Origin: Phalacrocorax aristotelis
Lineage: Eukaryota > Chordata > Aves > Suliformes > Phalacrocoracidae
Direction: 5' to 3'
Length of the DNA: 64,000 bases
Assembly: GCF_949628215.1 (NCBI RefSeq)
Contig: NC_134277.1
Span: 27,107,179-27,171,178 of the forward strand
In this document: one piece after another, positions 25,061 to 35,300 of the stretch
Position numbering within the stretch: position 1 is the first letter of the stretch
Layout of the letters: each line of letters opens with the position of its first letter
Notes under the pieces: model-generated
What the model saw: only the letters and a program-made list of their open reading frames with translations
What the model was told of the DNA's origin: nothing
Database searches by the model: none
Position numbers and translations under genes: made by a program

Positions 25061-27780
25061 CCTCCCGCAGAGTCTGGTCGGACGGGTCAAGCACAGGCCG
25101 CTTCGCAGGTGCCACTAGGGTTAACCCCATAAAGCGGGTCACGGTTTGGTACCGTTGTGTGTAACCCTAACGAGCCTGAGGAAACCGAGGCACCGCCAGC
25201 GGGCTCGGACTGCTGGGAAACCCGAGGGCCTGTAGGGATGAGACCTCTCGCTAGTTCAAAGGAGAGCTGGATTTCAGAAAATATCACGACCTGCCTTATT
25301 CTGTAGATTTTAACCCCACCGGGTGATGCAGCATGAGCTGGGGGAGGAAGGGGTAAGCAACGAACAGCATACTTTCCCTCTCTAATCTATTCGACCCGTT
25401 ACATTAATTAGTGTTTACTCCAGGTTTAATACAGTAAGAGAGATAAGAGTGGCTGCAAATTAGGTGTGCTTTCTATAGATAACAATAAACTAATCTGATC
25501 TCCTATTCTTCTCCGCTCCCTTTATAGCCACGGTGTTGGGGCTCAGTCCTTCAGGCAGGGGCTGCTGTTGATGGGATTGGGATACAGGGCCCTGGAAATC
25601 TGTGGCCTGCAGGAAAGAAGCCACAGCCTGTACGGGCTCCATGGCTTCTCTGCTTGTCTTATCTCATGGAGGATTTACGACCTAGTTTTCTGACATAATT
25701 TTGTTTTTCATAAAGGCAAGAAAGAGGAGTAAATTCAACCCCCACTCCACCTAGGTGGCTTCTGGGAGGATATGAATGGCGCCTGTCTCCCTCCTTTTTT
25801 AGGACTGTTCCTTTTTTCAGAATCCCCATTTGCAAAAGAGCAAGCGGATGCTTTAGTGACCAAAAATAAAAAAAATCCAAAAAACAAACCAACAAACCCT
25901 GAACCATAAACCCTGATACAGTCTGAGACATCACCATGGAACACACGTGCCGTGTTTTGGAATCTCATAGCTACAACTGTTAGTAACACATGTCATCATT
26001 TTTAGTTTTTCTTTTAAGCTTACTAAGTACAGCAACTATAATAAAGTTTATGTCCCTCTGGTAGGGAAAAAAAAAAGTAAACCAACATACATTTTCTATT
26101 CTCAGAAAAAAATCAGAAGGACATGTTTCTAATATTAGGAAACTCTCACGTGATTTTAAAGACTAGACTGATGTCCTTTAGTTTTCATTGCATTTTGTTG
26201 GAATTGCAAAGGAAGTCATTGAAATACTGCTTTAAACAATAGCAGCAAAATTAATGCTGTCATGCAAATACTATTTGCCATATTTTCCATTTCCTCTGTG
26301 CACATGCACACAAATCAAAGTTTGAGCTAAACCCACCTATCCATCAGTGCTGCAGCTCAGTGCAGTATTTATTCAGCTGGAGCAGCAAAGAAGTTCACTT
26401 AGATTGGGTAAGTGTCTTTAAAAATATATGAACTAGAGTAAAAGTTAGCATAGCAAGTGGTAGAAAGTCCTTTACTAACTGCAATCAGCAGAGCAAGTCA
26501 TGTCAGCAGACAGCTCACGGCAGCCTTTCCATTACTGGGTTATCGATACCAAGCTGCAACTGTTCTTCCCACCTTAACTGTGTTAACTGTGTGCCAGAGC
26601 CCACCCTCAGATCACTCCCGCACCCTACACCTGCCACCACCACACCACACGCTCTCTACCTCTCCGCCAGCAGACCCTGAGACCCTGGCCAGCCAGCCAG
26701 CTCCTTCCACCTGCTTTGACTGGCCCAGGGACCAGCAGCTGGTGGGGTTTGGGGATGCAGCTGCCAGTGTAGATTATGGGGGTGTAGAAATTCCATACCA
26801 ACAGCTGGGAAGGGGGTGGATAAGAGCCAGAGGGAAAGGAATTTATTTTAGTGAACTGGCTAAACTGAAACAAATACAAACCCCAAGAGCACTATAGGAG
26901 CAGCACTGGAGCAGGAAGATGTAAATCTTACATACTGCAGAGAGCTGCTTACATGTGGGGAGTGGGGAGAGAAGAAAGGAATGTCTTTAAGGGGAAAAGC
27001 CAGAAGTGGAAGGAGGGAGGAGTGAATGCCTATAGGGACCTTTGAAGTGCCAGATAACAGGACTCATACAGGCCCACTGTAGTGGCCTGCAGCTTTGTTC
27101 AGTGTAACAGGTTGCAGATTCTGCCTCTGCTGGGTTTGTAGGAAAGCAACTGCTGGGATCAAAGGTGTTGGGTTCTGTACAAATACGCATGGAGGGGCCA
27201 CCCAGTTCCAAAGAGCACAGCACTCTGGAATCTAGACCTCAAAAGTATATGCAACCACAGGAGAAGAATGGCCTACTTCCTTCTTTTAACCCATAATTGC
27301 TCTTACAGGTGGTACGCCATCCTCAACACCTGTCATAACTCCATTACTCCAGAGATGCTCTGTGCAGGTCAGGCAAGACACCCTCTTATAGAGAGCTGCA
27401 ACTCTTCTTTGCAGACATACCTACGAACAAAAGTTGCTAGGTATGCAACTTGCAAAAGTTGCAAGACCACCGGTGGCCTTGCCACCTGCCAGGACACTTG
27501 ACCTGAGAGCGGTTCCTTCCCCTACCATTAGTCCAGTCCATTTGTAGTTTCAGTGCATAGGTATGGAGGAACGTGTCCATGCAAACCACCCGCTACTGGC
27601 TTAGCTTCCGGGCAGAGGAGCACAGAGCCCAAGGATGCTGGTGGCACAGGCAAAGGAGAACCATAGCGAGAGCCAGGAGGAGCAGGAGGTGGCAGGGGAG
27701 AAATCCCTCAACGATGGGCCAGAACACCCGGCTGATCTCGCTGCGTTTGCCCCTCAGCGGTGGTGAAGAGGGGGCAGAGG
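25061..27780. other. TFPI2-GNG11 spacer, no gene recognised
   Basis: Non-coding spacer between head-to-head genes. GNGT1, which lies here in human, was specifically looked for (the EDPLVKG and DKNPF coding stretches) and not seen. Open frames such as 26457-26897 are proline/serine-rich without recognised domains. The spacer may hold shared enhancers; sequence alone does not show them. Confidence 0.6.
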
Positions 27781-28021
27781 GGAGAGCCCAGCACTGGAGG
27801 GGAGATGCCAGCACCGGAGGGTGACTGCAGCTCCCCGCTCCTGCCGCCGGCTGCCCCGCGGGGGGCCGGGGCGAAGCGGCGGCGGGGCCGAGCGCCCTTT
27901 CCCGGGGGCCGCGCCGGAGCGACCGGACCCTCCCTGTGCAGGCAGGGCCCGTGTCAACGCCCCGGCAGCGAGCCCGGTCGGGCGGCGGGCTGTAATCCGG
28001 TTAGGGGGGATTAGCGTCGTG

Positions 28022-28027
28022 TTTAAA
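28022..28027 (+). promoter_or_regulatory. Possible TATA-like element of GNG11
   Basis: TTTAAA in an otherwise GC-rich stretch, followed by GC-rich sequence, about 250 bases before the ATG. It would place transcription near 28050. It is weak evidence in a CpG island, which often lacks TATA boxes. Confidence 0.4.
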
Positions 28028-28230
28028 GGAGCGGCGGCGGGGAAGGGGTGCCAGGGGCGCCGGGGAGGAAGCGGCCGCGGCCGCCGAGCAGCGGGGCAGC
28101 CCGGACGGGACGGCACCGTGTGAGTGAGCCCGGGGGCGGGCCGGGGACGGCCGTCCCACCGCCCCGCCGCCCCGCGCCCGCCGGGGGCTCCGGCCCCGGC
28201 GCCTTTGCTGCCCAGAGGTAACCTTTTGTC

Positions 28231-28252
28231 CTCCCTCCCTCCCTCCCTCCCT
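28231..28252. repeat. CCCT tetranucleotide repeat
   Basis: Five CCCT-type units lie immediately upstream of GNG11 coding exon 1, before CTTTGGCAG at 28260-28268. It could be the pyrimidine tract of a 5' UTR intron. Confidence 0.85.
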
Positions 28253-28274
28253 GCGCGCTTTGGCAGTGTAGACG

Positions 28275-28370
28275 ATGCCAGCCATCAACATCGAGGACCT
28301 GAGCGAGAAGGACAAACTGAAAATGGAAGTGGAGCAGCTCCGGAAAGAAGTGAAGCTGGAGAGGCAGCCG
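28275..28370 (+). CDS. GNG11: GNG11 coding exon 1
   Basis: ATG at 28275 to the donor at 28371 (CCG then GTGAGT). It encodes 32 residues starting MPAINIEDLSEKDKLKMEV. The ATG gives the conserved MPA-N-IEDL start of this gamma family. A pyrimidine-rich tract with CAG ends six bases before the ATG (28268). Confidence 0.95.
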
Positions 28371-31300
28371 GTGAGTGGCCGCGCAGAGGGGCCCGAGGCT
28401 GCCCGGCCGCCGGGGCGGCCGCCGGGACCAGGGCCGGAGGGGGGAGAAGCCCGTTACTCCCCGGGCGGGGGTGCGAGGGCTCGTGCGGCGCCCGGGGGCA
28501 CGTCGGGCGGGCGGCGGGGCCGGGCGCGGCGGCCCGGCGCGGAGCGGGGGGGCCCGTCCCGCCGCGGCGGACCGGGCGAAGGAAGGGGCAGCGGGGCTTC
28601 GGGGGCCGCGCTCCGGGGGAACCCCGGCTCTTTTGGGACACCCGCAGTTTGCACCGACGGGTCTGGGCACCCCGTTTGGGGCAGGGACCGGTGACGGCGA
28701 CATAGCACCGTGCAGGAGCGGAGGTCCTTCACGGGAGTGGCTGTGGAGCGAGGGGGAAGGGACGCAGCGTCCCGGGATCGGTCGCCCCGAGGGGCCGGCA
28801 CGGTCCCGCCGGCCGCGGCCGCTCCCCTTGCATTCGGCACCCCTCGGGTTCCCCTCCCTCGCGGTTCCTCGGAGCCCAGCGCCAGCACAAGGCGGCCCTG
28901 CCTGGCGAGGGAGGAGCGCGTCGAGCTCGGTTCCCCTCCTCTGTCAAGCGCGTTGGCATCTGGCAGTGCCGGGCGAGGGGGTGGCGTGCCGGCGGGGAGC
29001 CTCGCTGCGGCACCGCGCCCGGCCCGGCCCGGCCCGGCGGGGCTGCGGGGGAAGCATCGCTCCCCGCCTCCCGGGCTGTGCCGTGCCCGGGCACAGGACA
29101 GGAGCCTGAGGACGGCTGGTGCAGAGCCGTGATCCGTCCAGCCTCGTCCGACAGAAACATTCTACCTCCAGTCATTGCTCCTTTCCACAGGCAAAGTAGT
29201 TTCCAGTGAAATTTTTGTATTTTTACACATTTCCTATAGCTGAAAGCCGTGCAGAAACCGATCTTGCTCCGTGATAAAACTAATATCCTTCTCATTCTGC
29301 ATGCCAGCAGAAGCAAACTACATCTAAATAAACGCTTCTAGTTAGGACTAAAAATACGTTTATATGTGAGAATCAGTGGCATTTGTCACACTAATTACAT
29401 TGCAGGTCTAGGTGTTTAACCCAGAAAGTAAGAAAGCCACAGTTCTGTTTTAGCTGTCAGTTAGGTGTCAGTGGTTGTAGATGATATGCTATACTCTAAA
29501 GCTCCAGCAGTATTGAAGGCTCCACATCCAAGAACTGTAGATATCTACGTGATCCCTTAGAGAGTTCCCAAGCAATTAAAATATACTCTGTAGGATGTAC
29601 AGATTTTGATTTGTAATAATAATTATTATAATAATATTACATTATTATTAATAATAATAACTCTTGTATAAATTTTCAGAATAAACCAAAAGCCTGATTG
29701 TTTTCGGGAAATGGATGTTTTCAAATCACCTAGTAAAGCACAGACAAAATCCTCAATTTTACCAGTGCATTATAACAGAAGTTTCACTGTGGGAATGAAA
29801 TCTGTGTTGTAGTTGTCACTGTCGCCTGGTGCCTGTATGGGTGTTACAGGGACAGGGAAATGCAGAAGCCACTCTTCTGTTGTCACCAAAAGTAAAAACG
29901 TTTAGCCAAAGTTTTCTTGTCCTATTCCTATACCTTTACAGCACGAAGAGGAAATATCCTTTTGAGTATTTTTTTGAATGAATAAAAATGTCTGGATGTG
30001 TATTTAAGCAGACATTTTTTTCTTATATGTGGAAAAGATCCTGATAGTGCTGACTGAAGTAAAACAAACCCTGGTCCTGCATATACTTTGGAGCACAGCT
30101 TCACTATGGCATAAGGTGCCCCAGTTTGAATGAAGAGGGTTTGCAAGGCACAGAAGAGCGAGGCATGTGTAATAGGATTTGTAGGTCCAAATTCTTCTTT
30201 GCTGTAAGGCAGCTAGAGGTAGTTAGACCTTATTTTATGCACTGTTTAATTGGGAATTAACCCTAAGTTCTTTCTGATGGCTTAAAGCTTGATTTTGCAC
30301 AAGGTCACTCTCTGCTGGTCTGTGATGCAGCGAGTAAATTAATTGGTTTTCTTGTCATAATTTTACCTATGGAGTAAAACAAAGTTTAACAAAGAGGCCA
30401 AGGGGCCTTAAGTTAGAAATACAAGTCATGTAGTGGCCTGGCCAACAGCTGGTTCCTACTGCTGACTCCCTACTGCTATGCCTCCGCAGGGGTTGCGGGG
30501 AGGAGGGGGGGGACAGAGCCCAGAGGGTGTCCTCAGACATGTCAGGTATTCGAGCACCTCAGGACAGATCCTGCTGACATAGGGAAGGGAAACGAGAGAT
30601 GTACGTGGACAAGGGTGCTCTGGAGCTGGTGGGATTTGCTTGTGCATCCTCTAGCTCTGCAGACACCGTTACTACACGCGCTGCATGTGCTCCTGCCTCG
30701 GTGAACACAAACTAAACCCGTTTCTTCTACACAGGCAGGTTCTGTGCAGGCTTACCTACATCAGTGCTAGTTCTCCATGAACGTCATGCAAAGTACTATG
30801 CATATTATGTTCCCTCATAACACAACAGGCTGTTTTATTAACCGTTGTTCAAAATAACCCCAGGTAACCCATAAGTAAATTGTCTTTCCTAGTCAGGTCT
30901 TTACTCCTTTTCAAGATGCATAGTTGCTATTATAGGACCATAAGGTGAGAGTTTGTATTACCACTGAAAAATCATTATTGAATGCTTTGTTTGGGAAAAA
31001 CATGTAAAGTCATAAATACTTTGAAATGGAATTGAAAGTTACTGATCCTGAACCCATTGACTGTATAGTCGTGCTGACCCTGAGAGCTTGGTCCGCAGCG
31101 TAAAAAAACTGTATTGACTAATTAAAAAAAACCACAACACAAACTAACAAGTTGGAACTGCAGCTGCTGCAGAGTTAGAGTGGCATACACATCCCAGTGA
31201 TACTCATGTTCTGTGAATATCGGGCTGTGAAAGAGTGGAAGGAAGCTGAGCCTTCCACGTGCTTAGTGCTGGCTCTGTGGGCAGACCTTTTATGTTTGAT

Positions 31301-31534
31301 AGGAAGGTAAATAAGAGAAGGAAGGATGTGAATTCACTGCTTTGCTCTTCCGACGTGCACGGTGAGCCCCGGCCGTAACGCTGCCACTTCTCTGTTCTTT
31401 CACTCGAGGTGTCCAAGTGCTCCGAAGAGATCAAGAACTACATCGAGGAGCGGTCGGGCGAGGACCCGCTGGTGAAGGGGGTTCCCGAAGACAAGAACCC
31501 CTTCAAGGAGAAGGGAGGCTGTGTCATCGCTTAG
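28275..31534 (+). CDS. GNG11: G protein subunit gamma-11, whole coding span (2 exons)
   Basis: Gamma subunit of heterotrimeric G proteins; it pairs with a G-beta subunit as an obligate dimer on the inner face of the plasma membrane. Exons of 96 and 126 bases join in phase 0 to give 73 residues, the same length as human GNG11. Residues 1-32 form the N-terminal helix (EKDKLKMEVEQLRKEVKL). Residues 33-73 include KCSEEIKNYIEERSGEDP and the NPFK motif, and end in the CaaX box CVIA (C70). GNG11 is preferred over its paralog GNGT1 because of EQLRKEVKL, SEEIKNY and a FKEKGG tail without the extra Leu of GNGT1. It lies head-to-head with TFPI2, as in human. No break was seen. Confidence 0.95.
28371..31408 (+). 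other. GNG11 intron 1
   Basis: GT-AG intron of about 3.0 kb, CpG-rich in its first 700 bases and AT-rich after. It holds an AAT-type microsatellite (29613-29661). No other gene or mobile element was seen. Confidence 0.9.
29613..29661. repeat. AAT/ATT trinucleotide repeat
   Basis: Imperfect AAT and ATT units on the same strand, so the two halves are partly self-complementary. Intronic, likely polymorphic. Confidence 0.9.
31409..31534 (+). CDS. GNG11: GNG11 coding exon 2
   Basis: The acceptor TTTCACTCGAG ends at 31408 and the stop TAG is at 31532-31534. It encodes VSKCSEEIKNYIEERSGEDP through the C-terminal CVIA. Codons are strongly GC-ending although the intron around it is AT-rich, as expected of a constrained coding exon. 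Confidence 0.96.
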   Translation: MSKCSEEIKNYIEERSGEDPLVKGVPEDKNPFKEKGGCVIA

Positions 31535-31680
31535 GAGGAGGAGCCCGGCGCCTGCCACCGGAGCAGACACTCGTGTTGTACCCGTAGGGAGTCACTAGCG
31601 TGTCCCCACCGCCGCCGGTCCTTGTTGAACGAGCACAGGAGCGGATTTTTTTTTTCTTACAATAAAGAAACCAACCCGAG
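31535..31680 (+). terminator. GNG11 3' UTR and poly(A) signal
   Basis: AATAAA at 31661-31666, after a T-rich stretch and 127 bases past the stop, is the likely cleavage signal. A second weaker hexamer ATTAAA lies at 31841-31846. Cleavage soon after 31666 leaves only about 370 bases before the ATG of the next gene. Confidence 0.75.
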
Positions 31681-32310
31681 AGCAGCCGAGACCCGCGTGG
31701 GTCGCTCGGCAGGGGACGGCTGTCCCCCGCTCCCCGCCGCGGCCGTCCTTCCTCCCGCGGCCGGGACGGCTCCTCTCGCTTCGCGGCGCCCGCTTTCGCC
31801 ACCCGTTTATCAACCGGTTGCTTCATCGCTGTTCGTTGGCATTAAAGAAAACCTGCGTGTAACCCGAGAGCCTGCCGTGGCTTGCTGCGGGGGGGAGAGG
31901 GGCTGGAGGAGGCAGGGAGGGAGGGGACGGGACGGGACGGGGCGGTGCAGGGCCCGCCGCTGGAGCCGACCAGTGCAGGCCGCGGCCCTCGCCCTCGCCG
32001 GAGCGGGGCGGAGCGAGCGGGCCCGGTGGTGGCGGCCATGGCGCTGCGGGGCGGCAGGCGCTGGGCGGTGTTGGCCTCGGTGCTGCGGGGAGGCGCGGCC
32101 CCGGTGCGCGGCGGCAGCTCGGGGCAGTGGGACGGAGGGCGGCTCGGTGACACGCCGCAGCACCGCGACTTGCGGGCGGCCCTCAGGAAGGTACCGGCTC
32201 GGCGGGCGGGCCCGGGAGCGCGACGGGTCTGTGGGGACACAGGCGGGGAGAGCAACCGCAGCAAGACCACCGAGCCACCCGGCGTGGCTCAGGGTGTGTT
32301 TAAACAAGTA
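31680..32310. promoter_or_regulatory. CpG island promoter of the acyl-CoA dehydrogenase gene
   Basis: CpG-dense and TATA-less, with GGGACGGGAC repeats (about 31924-31940) and a GGGGCGG GC-box (about 32004-32010) just before the ATG at 32038. This suits a housekeeping-type promoter. The island overlaps the end of GNG11. Confidence 0.75.
32038..32190 (+). CDS. Acyl-CoA dehydrogenase-like coding exon 1 (targeting peptide)
   Basis: ATG at 32038 in a strong Kozak context (GCGGCCATGG), ending at the donor GTACCG at 32191. It encodes 51 residues: a basic, Ala/Arg-rich leader followed by the start of the mature domain ([11 protein letters not shown]). It was chosen as first exon because it lies in the CpG island and splices in frame to exon 2. 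Confidence 0.78.
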
Positions 32311-35300
32311 AATGCCCCCCCCCCCCCCCCCCCCCCCCCCGCCGCCAGCGTCAGGATCGAAGCCAGTACAACACGTGGAACAGCAAACTGCTTCCCCGCC
32401 GTGTCCTGCCACGGGCCGGGTGCGTGGGTTTAGTCCTGCGGGGTGACTGGTGGCCCCGTGTGCCACGACCGGACCCGTGCTGCTGCCCCGGGCACACACG
32501 GGCCCGCAGCTCCCGCCCAGCGGCTGCAGAATGCAAGGTTTTTGTTTGCGGGTGCAGAGCACAAGGAGAGGCAGAACAGAGCTTGTTTGTCGTTGCATGA
32601 TTTCTAGAAGGGGAGTAATAGGAGGTTTCTGTCAAAGTGAATCCTAAATCAAGAGGAAAGGAAGCATTTCTGGTAAGGTAACATGTAAATTGAATGTCAA
32701 ATGAGCAATCTGAAAGTAATGGTGGTACTGGGCAAACTGTTTTATTCCCAACGGTGAGGTCAGCATCACCTGTAGAAGGCTGTGGTATAATCAAGCACAC
32801 CTGTTCTTCTTGTATCAGGAATAGCGTGGCCAGCAGGAGCAGGGATGTGATCGTGCCCCTGTACTTGCCACTGGTGAGGCTGCATCTCAAATACCGGGTT
32901 CAGTTTTGAGCCCTTCAGTACAAGAAGGATGTTGAGTTGCTGGCGTGTGTCTAGAGAAGGGCAACAAAGTTGGTGAAGGGTCTGGAGAGCAAGTCTTAAG
33001 AGGAGAGATTGAGAGAACTGGGGTGTTTAGCCTGGAGAAGAGGAGGCTGAGGGGAGACCTTGTCACTCTTTACAACTACCTCAAAGGAGGTTGTAGTGAG
33101 GTGGGTGTTGGTCTCTTCTCCCAAGTAACAAGCGATAGGATGAGAGGAAACAGCCTCAAGCTGCATCAGGGGAGGTTTAGATTGGATATTAGGAAAAATG
33201 TCTTTATTGAAAGAGTGGTCAGACATTGGAGCAGGCTGCCCACAGAGGTGGTGGAGTCACCATCCCTGGAGGTGTTCAGGAAACGTGTAGATGTGGCATC
33301 TGGGGACATGATTTAGGAGGCATGGTAGTGTTGAGTTGACAGTTGGACTTGATGATCCTCATGGTCTTTCCCAACCTTAATGGTTCTATGAGTGTAAGTT
33401 ATACAATTAGATAGTTTGGAGGGAGAAAGCCCTGGTGTGGGGCCCACCTGGGGGGGCTGAGGCCAGCTGTGTGTGAGAGAGGTCCACCTTTAAACTAGGG
33501 CCTGATGAGAAAAGTGCTGAAGTTTGGTACCTGCTACAAGGAATAGACAGTGTTACTATGGTAGCCACATATGAACAAACAGGATGTGCTTTCAGAGGTG
33601 GGTATTGTGAAGTGTAAAGACTTGTACTTCATTTACCTATAGAAAAATTTACAAATCCTAGCTGGTGCCGCAGTGCTGTTCTGTAGCTTTTTGCAAACAG
33701 TATGCACTGGATTGCCAGACACTTAGGTGACTTTGGAGCTGTGCTGTCATATTTTTTATAGATGTGTTTTAAAGTTAGTCGAGGAATCTTATACTGTCAT
33801 GGGTGAACTGAACCTTTTCCAAATTTCATCTCTTTTCCAGGTCACTGTGTGCAAAAGATACTTGAGTTACTTTTGATCCATGCGGTTTTTACTTTCCTTC
33901 AGGTTTTTTTAGGAATTAACTTTCAAACTTCTAGTTTTAAAACAAGATATCCCAAAGGCCATTTAATTAATCAAGTTTTATATCACTAAGATGAGGCCTG
34001 TAATCATTGAGCTTTAGCAGTTGTGGGTTCATCATCTGTGTTATAAAAAGAAACCTGAGCAATAAAGAAAAGATATACGTGACCAGTCTGTTTCATAAGA
34101 AATTAGTTTCATTACTCAGAATTCCTGGACCTTCTGCAAAGTGGAAATAAGCTGCTCCCCCTTAAATTATGGGGGAATTCCTAGAAGAAGTTGGAAACGA
34201 ATCCTCTTCTCTCACGTGATTCAGTAGTGCAGGATTTTATAGCTAATACCGTAGTGTCAAATTTGTGTTGATCCCACTTGGAGGAGGCTTTCGCTCTGTG
34301 TGTCTGGAGAGTCATCTGCCCGACGAACTTGTTCCCTGGCATGCTGCTCCCCGTTACCTGCCCGGGCACTACAACTGCATTAGTGAAAAATCAGCATCCT
34401 TCTGAAATACAGAGGACAAGGCCAGACATTGCGAAGGCAGTAGTCTGGATCTGGAAGATTTTAAAAGTCCTGCTTTGTCAGGGATAGGTTGAGACACACA
34501 TTGTTTTGTATCCGAGGTGTCTGCTGCTGTGCATTTACTGAGGGATCAGTTGAAAAGGCAGGAGGTGGGGGAAGTGGCTGTGTTGGTGTCTGCTGGTGCA
34601 GTGTTTGCTGCTCTGTTGTGTGACACAGTGAATCTTTTCACAAATACTTTTTTTCCCCATCTTGTTTTTATTCTCCCCATGCCTGTTGAAGTGCAGCTAA
34701 CAGTATGCCCTACCCTGCTGGGTTTAGCACAGATAATTGAATGCTGGGCTAAGAGGGAATGTGATGCTACATTTATCACAGAAATCCCTGTGATGACTAT
34801 ATTGTAGAAGAAATTCCAGTAAGCAACATAAACCCAATTTTATCATTGTCCTGTATTTTACAAAATGCTTATATAGCATTTATTTTAGATTTTATCTGCT
34901 CATATAGGAAAAAAAACCTCACCAATTTGTGTCAAATCCAGTCTGATGTTGTTCAACCCAAAGCTTCTATCAATCAGTGTTTGTTTTGGCTTTAGTTAAA
35001 CCTGCCCCCAGCGACTTCAGGATAAACCGAAAAGAGAGAATGACCACTCAGGATCTGTAACATATTTTAAGTGTTCCTCTAGCTAAATCCAGATACAACT
35101 ATCAGAGAAATGAGCAGGGCAATTCCATGAGGGAGAACTGGTGTTTTTTTTGTGGGTGTTTTTTTTTTTTGTCTCCATTAATTTTATTTTTTAATCTATT
35201 AAATTAATGTATTTTAAACGGTCTGTAATTTTCCAATTGTTCTGAGCAGGATGAGGAAGAGTGTCTTATAATTCCAGGGGGCTGTTTTTAGCAAGGGTAT

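Larger units (their letters stand above)
27781..29100. promoter_or_regulatory. CpG island over GNG11 promoter and exon 1
   Basis: A CpG-dense stretch spans the upstream region, coding exon 1 and the start of intron 1. The many long overlapping frames on both strands here are by-products of the high GC content and are not annotated as genes. Confidence 0.85.

Noticed and set aside
25112-25180. Interstitial telomere-like sequence (AGGGTTAACCC, then TAACCCTAAC)
   Set aside because: Only single TTAGGG-like units are present in each orientation, with no tandem array.
26457-26897. 146-codon plus-strand frame in the TFPI2-GNG11 spacer as GNGT1 or a new gene
   Set aside because: Pro/Ser/Thr-rich, without any G-gamma motif and overlapping a similar frame on the other strand.
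28023-29316. Several overlapping 140-244 codon frames on both strands around GNG11 exon 1
   Set aside because: Stop codons are scarce in CpG-rich DNA. The only frame with a recognised protein is the 32-codon GNG11 exon that splices to 31409.
31810-32598. 262-codon minus-strand frame with a polyglycine run
   Set aside because: The polyglycine is the C26 run read backwards and the frame is antisense to the dehydrogenase CpG island; no domain was seen.
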